A stretch of DNA of 64,000 nucleotides from Nilaparvata lugens (GCF_014356525.2 NC_052511.1:15237942-15301941); one strand, 5' to 3'. Shown: positions 24,962 to 38,280, numbered from the stretch's first letter. Notes: generated from the letters alone by a model not told the origin. Translations and numbers: made by a program.

Positions 24962-27900
24962 TGGATCCATTTGTTACTCCCATATTATCTTCTCATATTA
25001 TCAAATGTATAAGGAAAGGAGAAAATTCTATAGGAATATTTTGAATGCAAAAAAAGATGTTCATGAGGAAATTGAAACGGTTTGATCTCAGTTATGATCA
25101 ACTAATTATAAATTGCAGTTTCTGAATTTGAAACTGGAATAACAATAATAATTCTTGAAGATATCTGGTGGAAATATACAGGTGCTTGTAATTCTTTGAT
25201 AGAATTTGACGATAATATGAATATCCAGATAAACCGTTGAAATTTTCCCATAATATTTCCAGTTGATTTCATATTATCTAGTAAAAACGTAGGAGATCGT
25301 TTATATTTTCCTCCAAAATAAAGAATAAGCTTCCTTATAATAATTAATAGATCTAATTTTTCGCTATAATTTCAGTGGAGAGTAAAAGTCTTCCACTGTT
25401 GAACTCAACATCAGTGGACCTCGCAGGACCTCGTTTATTATAGCCACGTAATAGTCAGCACATAAATTTAAGGAGTGATTTAGGCCTACTGAAGAAGAGT
25501 TACATGGAAAGGCTTTTAATGACCCCCGAAAGATCAGACAGTGGAGCAGTGTTTTTGACCCATTAATTTGTATCTAGAGAGGTTGGTTGGCTTCAAAAGC
25601 AGAAAACGCATGGTTTATATAAGGAAACAAAAATTATATAATTTTGAGAATAAGAAAGATCTCATTGAAGATTGAAGGGCTTTCCAACAGATTCCTTTGT
25701 GAATAATGAGCAATAAAATCATTCAATGAATCCAATCTGATCATTCCTATCTCCGCATAACAGAGAGAAATAATAATTTCAATCTAAATTGCCTCAAACT
25801 CATCAACAGGATTGAGAGTAACTTATCATTACTTATCCCACCATATTCTGATCATTCTCATTTAGAATCAAATTTTGTGATATGGATCAGTTGAACACAT
25901 TCAATCAGCTATCAATCTCTCTATACTTCTGACTACCAAATCCATTATGATATTAAATGCAGCATCGCATAATAGCTTGAATATTATAGACGCAGGATCA
26001 ATGAAATAAGCCCAAAACCCTGTTCCTCTATATTTACTGTTGAAAATGATCACTATACATCCATTTCCACAATGTATATTATCAGCAAGTCATTCAACCG
26101 TTGCATCATACACCATCCACAATATGGTACCCTGAAAGCTTTCAAGCAATAGTCAGAACCATTCACTGGCATCCCAACCGATTTTTGCAAGTTGTGAATA
26201 CTTTATCGGTGTATTTTACACAAATACAGCATGCGACTACCACCATTGAAAGCGTGTCCCTCTGTTGCAAGCAGCTTTTCACGAAAATAAACACACGTCA
26301 TGAACTGGAATGATTTATACGCCGATATTTCAATGCCGTTTCCTGCTGTGGAAAGCAAAAACATGTAAAAGTTTCTCTGATAAAATTGTATCGAGAGTTT
26401 CCGCTGGTGCGGGAGTCGGGAGTACCCGTTGAGAGTCGTCTCCTGAAATGACTCCCACACATTTCAATGGAAGCGCATTCATACAGTTTTGTTCAAGTGG
26501 GAACAAAATACGTTCAACATCAATTTAAAAAACATAATAGGTTCGAAGAGGGCTCCAGATTTTGATGTGTAGATTGATTTTGTAAAAGCTAAAGATAGGA
26601 AGATGGTTCAACTCCTACATTGGATCATCTGAATGAGAAAAACGCATTACGGATTCCGTTATACGTTTTTTAGAAAACTTTAAAATGATTCAAGATTTAT
26701 GTTACTTCACTTTCTTTTTCCTCTGCATAGGGTTTCCTTCGTATAAAATAATTATTGGATGATTTAAAAATTGGTAAACTGGTCAACGTATCAGAATTGT
26801 GTGGATATCACGAAGTAGTAGACCAAGTAGACGACGATGTTTTCAAGTTTAGTTGCAAAGATGCTTTTTTCATTAATGAAATCTAATAATTACAACTATT
26901 ATATTAACGGATAGAGTGAGATATTTCTGTCAAATGAGATGCTCAGTTTGATAAATTAGCATTCAAAATCGAAACTCAAAATCAAAATAATTCTATAAAT
27001 GTGATCTGATAATGTAAATATCAACATGATACTATTCCTTGATTATCAGGTTGATTTTGTAGAAAACTTTTAATTTTAAGGCAGCAATATATTTGTTATA
27101 AAATCATTGAATTGATGATCATAATCTACTCTGAAAAATTCTCCAAGTTTCTTCTTTTCATTGTTATTTATCTTTATGATATATAATAATAAGTTTCTAT
27201 CCAGCATTATTTCTCTTCATTATTGCTTTGAAGACTTCTCCCTCTTCATAGTCATCCAAGAACATAAAATGTTTCTATACAACATATTCTCGGAAAATTC
27301 TTTTTAAACATTTACGAATATCTATCATTCATAAAAACTATCCAACAAAGGCTTTTCAGTCTACTAGAATTTCTTATACTAGTAGCCACTCACCCATCGG
27401 GTAGAGTATATCAAATAATACTTCATAATATAGTGGTTGTAGTAGCAGGTCTGAGACACTATGAAATTCAATTTGATAACTGAGTGCAATTTAGCCGTCC
27501 ATTCTACGACAAATGAAGCCGCCATGGGAACATATTAGAAGGACTTAGGGTCGTATCATTATTTGATAACTAGAGAGACGGCAATCTTTCATATGTGACG
27601 GTCTTTTGTGTGCCAGCGAGCCATGCTCAAGGCACAGTTCGGATGACAGAATGGAGGCCGGATTATAGCGGGAAGCCAAACAGTTTAAATCTGATCCATC
27701 TTTCAGGGCTGTTCCATTCTGTTCTTCAGTTCGCCGTTGCCGCCATTTATGAATTATTAGCTAAGCCTGTATGCGCGCAAATTCCAACTTATGTTGGGGC
27801 AAGCTGATTAATTCGAAATTAGCCGACGCTAAGCTGGAAAAATGGAACTTTATACTGCATCTTTGCACAGCTAGTAAAGTCTGAGAATATTTTTCGTGGT

Positions 27901-28744
27901 GGTTGATTGAATTCCAGACGACGAGACGTTATGAACGAGCAAGACTGTTCTTGAATTGATAACCAGCAACTTTGTTATTCTTTTCCCTTTATAACAGGCA
28001 CTAACAGTGATCAGAAAGAAAATAATACTATTTTAGAATATATTCATTTGTCTTTGCAGTGATGGGGAACCTCTAGCAAATATTTCCACATTTGTCAAAT
28101 TTACGTCGTAGTGTTTGTAATACAACTTGAGCAACGTAACCTACTGAAGAATACTCCCTCTACTGAAAATAGTGGTGTGATAAATGATCATTGAATATAT
28201 TATGAATTCTAAAATATTGGTACAGTATAATATAATAATTTAGTTTAGTAGTAAAACAAATTTAGTTCAACAAACGAGCAAAAGAATATTCTGAAATGAA
28301 ATGAAATAATGAGTGTACGATACAGTCTGGGGCGAATATAATGGACCCAAGGTTTTTTTTTAATTTCTGCATGACCGGCTACTCGAATTCATTGAATTGA
28401 ACAAACATAAATTTTTTAAATTCATTAAACGACCCAAACCCACTGGTTTGGGATGATGCTAGACGCGAGACGACAGGAGCGATACCATTCTAAACATTTA
28501 AATTATATATGAGAAAAGTATGAATGAAGTCTTGAGATTTGGAAGACAATCGGTCTTTCAAAAAAACATTGGATTATAACAGTACATTTTTCCCTATTTT
28601 TTTGAAAATAAAACCCGCATGCTGTTATCTAGGGTTAGAGAAAAGTATGAAGTTGTTCAGAGTGATGCATGAACAGGCTCATAGAAAAGATAGTCAAGTA
28701 GGGAACTTGTCAAGAAGACATACCACATCTGTGTCAGAAAGGGA
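24962..28744. other. Non-coding DNA with two less AT-rich blocks
   Basis: 26090-26470 and 27480-27840 have more balanced composition and few repeats, unlike the AT-rich surroundings. Frames in them are short, overlap on both strands and show no domain. They are candidates for regulatory sequence within the intron, judged by composition only. Confidence 0.35.
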
Positions 28745-29165
28745 TAAAAGTAGTAGTAGTAGTCTAAGAAAAGAATGTGACAGAGCTATATTAAGAGTGG
28801 AAGATAAGTTGTGTGAGAATGAGAAGAAACTAGTGGTAGCCTAAAATGCAACATAGTTATATTGAGAGTGGAAGATAAACTTGTGAGGAGATGAAAGTAA
28901 TGGTAAGGTAAGAAAATAGTGTAACAAAGCTAAATATTAAAATTTAAGTATAAGTTTTGAATGACAAAAAGTAGTGGTAGCCTAAAACGCAACAGAGCTA
29001 TACAAGAGTAAAGAATAACTTGAGAAAGAATGAGATGAAAGTAGCAGTAGCCTAAAAAAATAATGTAACAGAACTATATAAGAGTGGAGGATAAGTTGTG
29101 AAAGAATGAGATGACAATAGTAGTAGTGTAAGAAAAGAATGTAACAGAGCGAGATAAAGAGTGGC
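28745..29165. repeat. Minisatellite of about six diverged ~75-bp units
   Basis: Units begin near 28745, 28827, 28893, 28967, 29037 and 29112, each with AAGTAGTGGTAGCCTAA, AATGTAACAGAGCTATA, AGAGTGGA-GATAA and GAATGAGATGA-type motifs. Spacing varies from 66 to 82 bp. The 101-codon frame entering the array (28539-28844) is explained by the repeat and is not called. Confidence 0.85.
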
Positions 29166-29430
29166 AGTATGATGCGAGTGAGGAGATTCGAGCCAGCCTG
29201 GAATGCGAGCAGAATATTGTTGTTGAAGTAGCTCGTTATTCAGCAATACGTTGCTGTAGCGATAAGCAGGTTGGATTGTAGCCTACTCGAGGGATGCATC
29301 GTGTAACGGGACAGTGAGCAAGGTTGATGATAGTACAGGACTCCTGAATACCAACCAGACCAGACTAGACCAGTAAGCCACATCACTTCAACTCTTTACC
29401 AGACTACTGCTAAATTGGTTTCACTGTATT

Positions 29431-29512
29431 GCGATTCACTCTAAACTGTCAAAATAAGTTAAATGGGAAGCGTTGTTTTCGTTTATGAGGAATATTGACA
29501 GTTCGTATCAAA
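29431..29512. repeat. Family C hairpin (copy 4)
   Basis: GATTCACTCTAAACTGTCAA faces GAGGAATATTGACAGTT; the loop has AGTTAAATGGGAAGCGTT. Confidence 0.75.
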
Positions 29513-29592
29513 CTATACAGTTGTCACCACTGGTTGTAGGGAAAGCGTTTATGTTTTAATTACAATGAATTTTGACAGTTTGAAGTCAATCA
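29513..29592. repeat. Family C hairpin (copy 5, diverged 5' arm)
   Basis: The 3' arm ATGAATTTTGACAGTTTGAA and the loop motif AAGCGTTTATGTTTTAATTA are clear, while the 5' arm (ATACAGTTGTCA) is degraded. It is tandem with copy 4. Confidence 0.5.
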
Positions 29593-30766
29593 ATCTATAC
29601 AATTTGTCGATGCTCTCTTGTTATCATGCAGATTATCCAAGCTTTAATATGTTGCCTTGTTGAACCTCCGTGGTTGAAATAATATTCAAATTCGAATACT
29701 TTGATTAATGCTTTTCGAACCATCATGGTTGGAATACTCCAATTCCGATACTTTGAACAAAGCAACCGAATTTTGGAATGTGCTATCTACAGGAAGGAGA
29801 TATGGAATTTGGTGTGCAAATCCAGTATTAGATGAAGTGATTACCGGTGCGTATAACATTCAACGGGGATGACTTTTCGATTATTACTTGGAAAATTCTT
29901 GTTATAGAACATCATCGAACTCACAGCTGAGATTTCTGAATTCTAAAGTTTCACGGACACCAGAGTATCAGAATAGAATTAAGAAAAGTTTTTATAGGAC
30001 TAATTTATAGTTTTTTATTGTAATAACTAGAATCCATTTTCGAAAATTGATCGTTCTCGGCTATTCTATATGAATATATTATAGTTGGATTTTGTTATTC
30101 AATTTCAACTGTGAGTTTCATTTATGATTATTAGTCTGTAAAGTTATTATAATTATATTATGATTATACTGATTGAGTTGATGGTATTTTTGAATTGAAT
30201 AATTGCCAAGTATCTGAATTAATTCTTGATTCAAATTATTTTACTACTTTCATGATTCTATATACTCAGTTTTTGATCGCATTTATGAGGAAATTATAGG
30301 TAAAAACAATAACAAAGGAGAACAAAAACTGTATTGAGTAGATAAGATTTTTTCTATAATTCACTTCAAGGTGGATTCACCATCAAAAAGTAGAATTGAA
30401 AGAATTTTCATTGAAATAAATGGAAAATTAAGGAATTTATCAGCTCTTAGCTGCTTATACCTTACACATAAGCATTATTCATTATCTAGCATCTCTTTCA
30501 TGTCATTTTTTCTCCTCTGAAATGGAATGATCATCAGGCAAAAATTTTGGTAACAACTATGTAAGTTTTAATGCTGTCTGATTTTATAGATGCACATGCC
30601 CTAACAGTCCATTCATACACTCTCCTAAAGTCCTCAACGCTATAAACTAATTTCTCCATTGAACCAAATGAGAGTATAAGAGTCTATTCACCCCTACCAC
30701 AATCCACAAGTTATAGCCGAGTTCCATTCCAACACCAGAGGAAAATGCATTTCGTATCGCTCTTTC

Positions 30767-30793
30767 TCACTCTCTCTCTCTCTCTCCCTCTCA
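30767..30793. repeat. (TC)n microsatellite
   Basis: CACTCTCTCTCTCTCTC-type run just upstream of a family C hairpin. Confidence 0.8.
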
Positions 30794-30812
30794 GATGAAG
30801 GGGAATATGAAG

Positions 30813-30900
30813 TGAGATTGAATTCATATTGTCAGCATTTCTCATGAATGGCATCAGTGCTTCTCATCCAACCAATGCTGTCAGTTTGAAGTGGAACTCT
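30813..30900. repeat. Family C hairpin (copy 6)
   Basis: GTGAGATTGAATTCATATTG with TCAGCATTTCTCATGAATGG faces CCAACCAATGCTGTCAGTTT. The loop diverges (CATCAGTGCTTCTCAT). The 62-codon frame that overlaps it is not considered coding. Confidence 0.65.
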
Positions 30901-31708
30901 CAACAGCAATGCGCTCCACAATCTCCAAAACTCTTGTATGATACAAGCTCTAATCTGGAGAAACTTCCTTCCGTTCCGCTAATGCAGCTGACAGTTTCCT
31001 TCTCTGTCTTTTTCTAAGCGTATTAAAAAGTAATTATACTCTCCTTCTTGGTCGTAAATTTCATCCTAACCCCAAACCTCAACCTCAAGAACCCCATTAT
31101 GCTATAGGTGTACAACAAACCGAGAAAAACACTTCTTACTGAATAATTTTTGGTATGTTGGCGAAGAATTAAAGAGATCTTGCATACAAATATCTCGTTA
31201 ATGCAAGAAGGGTTTGATAGGTTTGGAATTTTTATTCCATTGGAAGCAATAGAGTGGCAAAATAAGTATCTGGACTAGCTACAATGATCTCATTCTATTC
31301 ATTTCATGAGAATCACCAATCTTCATATTCCATCTCAAATATTGGCAAGAAGCCTAAGCTTCAGAATTCGTGTATATTTTATAGCTTCATTGATCTTTCA
31401 AATTATGAGCTCCAATATGAGTCTCTGATTTCCGCTAATATCAAGAATATAAATTCCATTTTTCTCCAATATTTTTATACCTTTGGGCTTTATTGTTCTG
31501 GATGGGAATATAATAGTAAATTATTAATACCATGTAAATTTATTGATCGATGAGAAATTTCATTTTTTATTTACATTACAATATGAGGGCACCTGGAAGA
31601 AATACTCCCCATAATAGCCATCTAGACACAATAGAAAATTACAATTCTAATTGACCGAGCGAAGTAAGGTCTAAGATTCAAGTCGACGGTTTGGCATTTC
31701 TCTTAATG
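30901..31708. other. Non-coding DNA before the satellite
   Basis: An 89-codon + frame at 31284-31553 has no recognisable domain. There is no other structure. Confidence 0.4.
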
Positions 31709-33682
31709 TTTAATGTTCAAACATTTAAATGTTTAAATGTTTAAATGTTTAAATGTTTAAATGTTTAAATGTTTAAATGTTTAAAGTTTAATGTTTAAAT
31801 GTTTAAATGTTTAAATGTTTAATGTTTAAATGTTTAAATGTTTAAATGTTTAAATGTTTAAATGTTTAAATGTTTAAATGTTTAAATGTTTAAATGTTTA
31901 AATGTTTAAATGTTTAAATGTTTAAATGTTAAATGTTTAAATTTTAAATGTTTAAATGTTTAAATGTTAAATTTTAAATGTTTAAATGTTTATGTTTAAA
32001 TGTTTAAATGTTTAAATGTTTAAATGTTTAAATGTTTAAATGTTTAAATGTTTGATGTTTAAATGTTTAAATGTTTAAATGTTTAAATGTTTAAATGTTT
32101 AAATGTTTAAATGTTTAAATGTTTGAATGTTTAAATTTTAAATGTTTAAATTTTAAATGTTTAAATGTTAAATGTTTAAATGTTTAAATGTTTAAATGTT
32201 TGAATGTTTAAATGTTTAAATGTTTAAATTTTAAATGTTAAATGTTAATGTTTAAATGTTTAAATGTTTAAATGTTTAAATGTTTAAATGTTTAAATGTT
32301 AAATGTTTAAATGTTTAAATGTTTAAATGTTTAAATGTTTAAATGTTTGAATGTTTAAATGTTTAAATGTTTAAATGTTTAAATGTTTAAATGTTTAAAT
32401 GTTAAATGTTTAAATGTTTGAATGTTTAAATGTTTAAATGTTTAATGTTTAAATGTTTAATGTTTAAATGTTTAAATGTAAATGTTTAAATGTTTAAATG
32501 TTTAAATGTTTAAATGTTTGAATGTTTAAATGTTTAAATGTTTAAATGTTTAATGTTTAAATGTTTGAATGTTTAAATGTTTAAATGTTTAAATGTTTAA
32601 ATGTTTAAATGTTTAAATGTTTAAATGTTTAAATGTTTAAATGTTTAAATGTTTAAATTTTAAATGTTTAAATGTTTAATGTTTAAATGTTTAAATGTTT
32701 AATGTTTAAATGTTTAAATGTTTAAATGTTTAAATGTTTAAATGTTTAAATGTTTAAATGTTTAAATGTTTAAATGTTTAAATGTTTAAATGTTTAAATG
32801 TTTAAATGTTTAAATGTTTAAATGTTTAAATGTTTAATGTTTAAATGTTAAATGTTTAAATGTTTAAATGTTTAAATGTTTAAATTTTAATGTTTAAATG
32901 TTTAAATGTTTAATGTTTAAATGTTAAATGTTTAAATGTTTAAATGTTTAAATGTTTAAATGTTTAAATGTTTAAATTTTAAATGTTTAAATGTTTAAAT
33001 GTTTAAATGTTTAAATGTTTAAATGTTTAAATGTTTAAATGTTTGGATGTTTAAAGTTTAAATGTTTAAATGTTAAATGTTTAAATGTTTAAATGTTTGA
33101 ATGTTCAAATGTTTGAATGTTTAAATGTTGTAATGTTTGAATGTTTAAATATTTAAATGTTTAAATATTCAAATGTTTAAATGTTTAATTGTTTGGATAT
33201 TTAAATGTTTAATGTTTAAATGTTGAATGTTTAAATGTTAATGTTTAAATGTTTAAATGTTTAAATGTTTGAATGTGTAAATGTTTAAATGTTTAAATGT
33301 TTAAATGTTTAAATGTTTAAATGTTTAATTGTTTAAATGTTTAAATGTTTAAATGTTTAATGTTTAAATGTTTAAATGTGTTTAAATGTTTAAATGTTTA
33401 ATGTTTAAATGTTTAAATGTTTAAATGTTTGAATGTTTAAATGTTTAATGTTTAAATGTTTAAATGTTTAAATGTTTGAATGTTTAAATGTTTAAATGTT
33501 TAAATGTTTGAATGTTTAAATGTTTGAATGTTTAAATGTTAAATGTTTAATGTTTGAATGTTTAAATGTTTAAATGTTTAATGTTTAAATGTTTAATGTT
33601 TAAATGTTTAAATGTTTAAATGTTTAAATGTTTAAATGTTAAATGTTTAAATGTTTAAATGTTCAAATGTTTGAATGTTTGA
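31709..33682. repeat. ~2-kb satellite of the 8-bp unit TTTAAATG
   Basis: Nearly the whole interval is ATGTTTAAATGTTTAA repeated about 240 times. Variants include 7-bp units (one T or A missing), TTTGAATG, TTTCAAATG and TTTTAAATG. Variants are denser toward 33050-33250. Both edges decay into imperfect units (31700-31720 and 33660-33682). Some of the single-base indels could be sequencing errors. Confidence 0.98.
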
Positions 33683-34829
33683 CTATAAATAGTCAGTACA
33701 GTACACTGCTAAAGTCATTTAATTGAATACACTAACAACATTCAATAGAAATAGTTAAATATTATAGTGCCCTTGTATTATCACTATTACAATATAATCA
33801 TAATGTTTTATCAAGTGAATATCACTGGATACCACTATCTGGCTAATATTTAATTATCCTATTCTATCAATTATTGTCAATTATTGACTTATTCATCTAC
33901 TTCATGATAATATTATTAGACCTATATCATGATACTATATTTTTTTATTATTTTTTTCAATTTAGCAGCCACTGACCTCCTCTCAGAGGGTTATATGGAC
34001 TTATATAATTAACTGAAAGTGGAAGTTTATAAACTCATTTCATCATGGAATGATTCTCTATCTTCTCCCACGCTAAGGAATCCAATTAATCAGAAACTAT
34101 CATTCATAATTCGTGTTAATTCACTGCAACTACTACTTTGAAATTTTCTGAAAGAAAGCGTTCTAAATTTGTCTGAGAATGATTTGACCGAGACATCCAA
34201 GTCTACTAAATTCAATTATTGGTTCAAGATTGGTTCAAGAATTAAACCTGAATTTAATTATTGACAGTTACTACTTTGAACTATTCTAAAAGAAAACATC
34301 CTAAATTTGTGTGGAAATAATGTGTCCGGAACATCCAGGGGTTTGTCATGGTGGAATTTTCATTGCCGCCAGCCCGTGCATTCCTTTCTGGTATCAAAGA
34401 CCGTCCAGGCTTTGCCTAGTGATATTGCATTTTTAACATACTGCATTTCAACAGCTCGTATTCAAATTGATAGTGTAGCAAGTTCTGTTTGTATCCACAT
34501 TAATCCAGCCACACTGTAATACCATCATAATCATGTTGATATTGCATTACTAGCTCTCCCTGAATCTTATTCTGTCAGTCAAGTCAGGCCGGCTGAATAA
34601 ACTCATTCATTTATTTAGTTACTCAGTATTACATAACGTTGTAAATGTACGGAAGAGTATCTTTATTTGCGCTTCATATGTTCAAGTTCTTGTACGAGAA
34701 GTGACTCTTGCAGAATATTTTCAATTGATCTTGGAAGTTGAGAGGTTTCCAACCTAGCGAACCCAGGGTTTTGATCGTTGAAACGTTTCTGAATCGTAAA
34801 ATTATGTTTTGTATTTTTTATTGAATGCT
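33683..34829. other. Non-coding DNA; possible fragment of a dispersed repeat
   Basis: CAGCCACTGACCTCCTCTCAGAGGGTTATATGG-like text at 33965-34000 resembles CCAGTGACCTCCTGTGGAAGGGGTATAAGG at 51786-51815, suggesting a shared repeat. No gene is seen. Confidence 0.35.
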
Positions 34830-35018
34830 GAAGTTATATCCTTTTCTAATTTAGGCTTCAAACTGAACTTATCAATATTTTGTGGCGATATACTTGTAAC
34901 TTGTACAGTACAACCATAAGTATATAAGGAAGTTATATCCTTTTCTAATTTAGGCTTTAAACTAAACTTATCAATATTTTGTGGCGATATACTTGTAACT
35001 TGTACAGTACAACCATAA
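34830..35018. repeat. Tandem duplication of an ~89-bp unit (period 99)
   Basis: GAAGTTATATCCTTTTCTAA begins at 34830 and 34929, and both copies run to GTACAGTACAACCATAA with only a few changes. Confidence 0.9.
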
Positions 35019-35036
35019 ACAAATTAAATAATCATA

Positions 35037-35080
35037 CATTCATTTATTCATAATGGAGATTAGAATATTGAAGACTCATA
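35037..35080. repeat. Direct repeat copy 1 (partner at 37799-37846)
   Basis: ATTCATAATGGAGATTA followed by GAATATTGAAGACTCAT is repeated at 37799-37846, where an extra AATTA is inserted. The two copies bracket ~2.7 kb of AT-rich DNA. Confidence 0.75.
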
Positions 35081-37798
35081 TATTGTCACGGCATATTCTC
35101 CAATAAAAATAGAAACAGCTGTAAAGTATCGAATTTGGGTAGATAAAAATCCCTAACCGAAATAGTAATAGGTCTGAAAATAAAGTAACTGGCTAATATC
35201 GCCAAATAGATAATAACTAAGATTAGATAGCATCAGCTTGTTCTGGCTAAATGGTACAAAAACCTAAAAAGGATTTGAAGGAATTTTGTTGCTAATAAAT
35301 AGATTATTATATAAAATATTTTGAAGATTGAGGTTAGGTACATGTATTCACGGATCGGTGACCTAGAGATCGATCAAATCGAGAAACGTAGAATCTGACC
35401 AAAACCCCTTGACAGAGCTCTATTGCAATCAAACGGTGTGCAATGTGAAAAAACACCTGATCACGTGGCTAATTAGTAGGTAGCATGAAATTAATATTAA
35501 TGTATAGAATATTAGCTAGCATGTAAAGAGCATAACAAATAAACCAAATAAAAATAATTAAGTGTATTCAGGAAATAAGAGGTACCAGGCGCATGAATAC
35601 CGAATAAAATTTGCATGCACCAATAGTAAAACGGCAGTTAATAGGCGGCAACTGTAGGCCAATTCAAAAATATTCTATATATTTATATAAATGTACTGGA
35701 TTTGTGTTAAAACTTTGTATAGTCTATGTTATCGATATGGCTCGAAAGCAAAGAAATATTAATCGTACAATCTAAGTAATATTTTGGTATTTTTTGTAAG
35801 ATCTATTTGAACCTAAATGGCGGAGGACTAAGATATTCAAATTTTATGTTAATTTGAAAGTCGGAAATGAGATTTGTAAAAATTGAGAAAGGAGAACCAA
35901 CACTCGCCAGCCAAATGCCACCATAAGAGGACCCCAAATATTTTAGAGCGTAGTACCTTGCTAATAATTTTGCAAAAGTTAAAGTTAAATCAAATTATTA
36001 AATTTCTTAAAGGACTTCGTGATGCTATTGTAAAGCAGAAGTCATTTTCAATTTCAAATAAATTTATAACCCCTTGGAAGAGACGATTCCGGCTACCATA
36101 TTCCCGGACCACATGGAGTTGGATCGACATCGGCGGCTTACAAGAAGATTTTCGACACGTGAGTGATAAATATTGAATTAGTGATGGGCGCCCTAGTGCT
36201 TCGAATTAATCTAATAATCAAAGCTAGCTCGTCGAAAGGGTTTTTATTATAAATTAAGAAATCAATAAGAGTAATACTTGCGCAAGTAAAATTAGTATTA
36301 AAGATATTTTATTAAAAGAAAAAAGATAGATCAATACATTTCAGAAATTTCTATTGAATCAAAGAAGTATAAAATCTAGGCTATTAAAACATATGCATAT
36401 GATATTTAATTTTTTGCAATATAATTTGCGATAGTTTGTTATAGCTCTAATTCACTAGATGAATGGCTCTACCTATTCCGTCAGGTGCCGAATCTTGCAC
36501 CCTGAGATAAAATATATTCTCAATACAAAGAAATCTACTAAGTACTAGAGATTTTAATATATATATATATTTGGATTATTAGTGGCTAATTTATCAAGTT
36601 GATTTTAAAGAACATATTTTTTAATTGAATTGTCCAAGTCGACAAGTATTAGCAAGCGTATATCGCAGCTACATGCAAAGAATGCATATGATTTTAAGAT
36701 AAAGGCACATGGTAATGATTCGTGCCATAAATCTAGAATATAAAGTTTAGCCTGTGATATTTTACTGATTTCAATTATTGTTCTATTTTTATATTATATT
36801 TTCTATCGCTCTTTATATATTTTTTGCCTCGATCTATTTTTTTGCATTATTTGTTTAATATATGTATGATATGTTTATGGTGTGCAATTTATTTTTATTC
36901 CTCAACACTATAGTATAAGTATCATATTTATATATATTTATTTTTTATTGAATTACAAGAGTTATAGGAGAAGCCCATACCTAGGCCTAGAAAGATTTTT
37001 ATGAGACTGAATCCTATTAAAAAACCACGACCTAATTATATGATTATATCAAAATCTCATGCTTTACCGACTGATGCCAAGCAGGAGGCTAATCGTTATT
37101 TAAATATAAAGAATAACGTGACACAGCCTAAATCAAAAGAATTTTGAAAGTAGGCTCCAATCTCTGAGCTCATTTTCTCCTATTTCCGATAACAGAGAGC
37201 TCTCCTTCCATACTGCTGATAGATCGATCGGCCAAAAACAAAAATATTCTACAGATGATAATATTTTCCTAATTATTAAAAAATCAAAGTAATTCGAAAT
37301 AAAATAAAATATCAAATTCCATTCACCACCTATCCTATTTCCTTCCTTAATTTGGCAATTGAATGTGACGTCACATCTCGGAAGTGCGGTGAAGAAAAAA
37401 TCAGTTTGTCGGGTATATGTCGGATCGTGCCGTATGATGATGTGCTGAGAACTGAACGTGCTTCATATGTGAAGGAGAGATAACACATATATGTCTTTGT
37501 CGTATCGTGTCGACCGGTTTCATGAGGACTATATATATCGGTGAGTTGATCTATAATATATATATATTGCCAAATGTTCCTGCATATACCATCACCACCA
37601 CATGTCTTACCTCAGGCCTATTAATACTATTAATTGATTGAGTTATTCGGAGCAATTATGAAATATAATGAACCGTTTAAAATATAAAAATATGGAAATA
37701 GTTTCAATTTATTAAAATGAAAATAGGCCGAAGTAGTAGTGGATATTTCAAAATTGGGATTTCAAGATTATAAACCCCATTAATATAAACTACTCTAT
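35081..37798. other. AT-rich block bracketed by direct repeats; no gene recognised
   Basis: The longest frame (35883-36176, +) encodes 97 residues without a known domain. The block has TA runs (36550-36570) and a texture like 6.5-8.3 kb; both contain GTGAGTGATAAAT. It could be an old insertion, but no retroelement or transposase motif is visible. Confidence 0.4.
37363..37376. promoter_or_regulatory. 14-bp palindrome containing a CRE (TGACGTCA)
   Basis: ATGTGACGTCACAT is a perfect palindrome centred on the CREB/ATF core. It is a single occurrence in non-coding DNA, and function is speculative. Confidence 0.4.
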
Positions 37799-37846
37799 CA
37801 TTCATTCATTCATAATGGAGATTAATTAAGAATATTGAAGACTCAT
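37799..37846. repeat. Direct repeat copy 2
   Basis: Partner of 35037-35080, with ATTAATTAAG in place of ATTAG. Confidence 0.75.
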
Positions 37847-38096
37847 TAATTTATGAACTACTCTACCCATCTATCTTTCCTTCTTCTAACTGCCTCTTCT
37901 TATCTTTTCTCTCTGTTACAACCTTGTTTGTTTATGCACAACGCCCGGCTTCTGAATAGTCAACTCTTGACGGCACACTTGCTGTGCAGGTTGCCTATAC
38001 TGCTCCTTCACGTCTTAGCAGTAAACTAATGGATCAATCTTGTAATACATCTTTGCCGTCTCCTCTATCTATCCTCGTCTATCCTTCACCTACTCT

Positions 38097-38280
38097 CTTC
38101 TTCTTCTTCTTCTTCTTCTTCTCCCTCTTCCTCTTCTTCTTCTTCTTCTTCTTCTTCTTCTTCTTCTTCTTCTTCTTCTTCTTCTTCTTCTTCTTCTTCT
38201 TCTTCTTCTTCTTCTTCTTCTTCTTCTTCTTCTTCTTCTTCTCTTCTTCTTCTTCTTCTTCTTCTTCTCCTTCATCATCT
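38097..38280. repeat. (TTC)n array, ~180 bp
   Basis: CTTCTTCTTC runs with two short interruptions (CTCCCTCTTCC near 38122, CTCTTC near 38241). The poly-Phe and poly-Arg frames across it are artefacts of the repeat. Confidence 0.97.

Noticed and set aside
28539..28844. 101-codon frame ending in the minisatellite
   Set aside because: Its second half is repeat sequence and its first half has no domain.
31709..33682. Possible CRISPR-like array or telomeric repeat
   Set aside because: There are no spacers, so it is not CRISPR. The 8-bp AT-rich unit is not an insect telomere repeat (TTAGG) and lies inside an intron.
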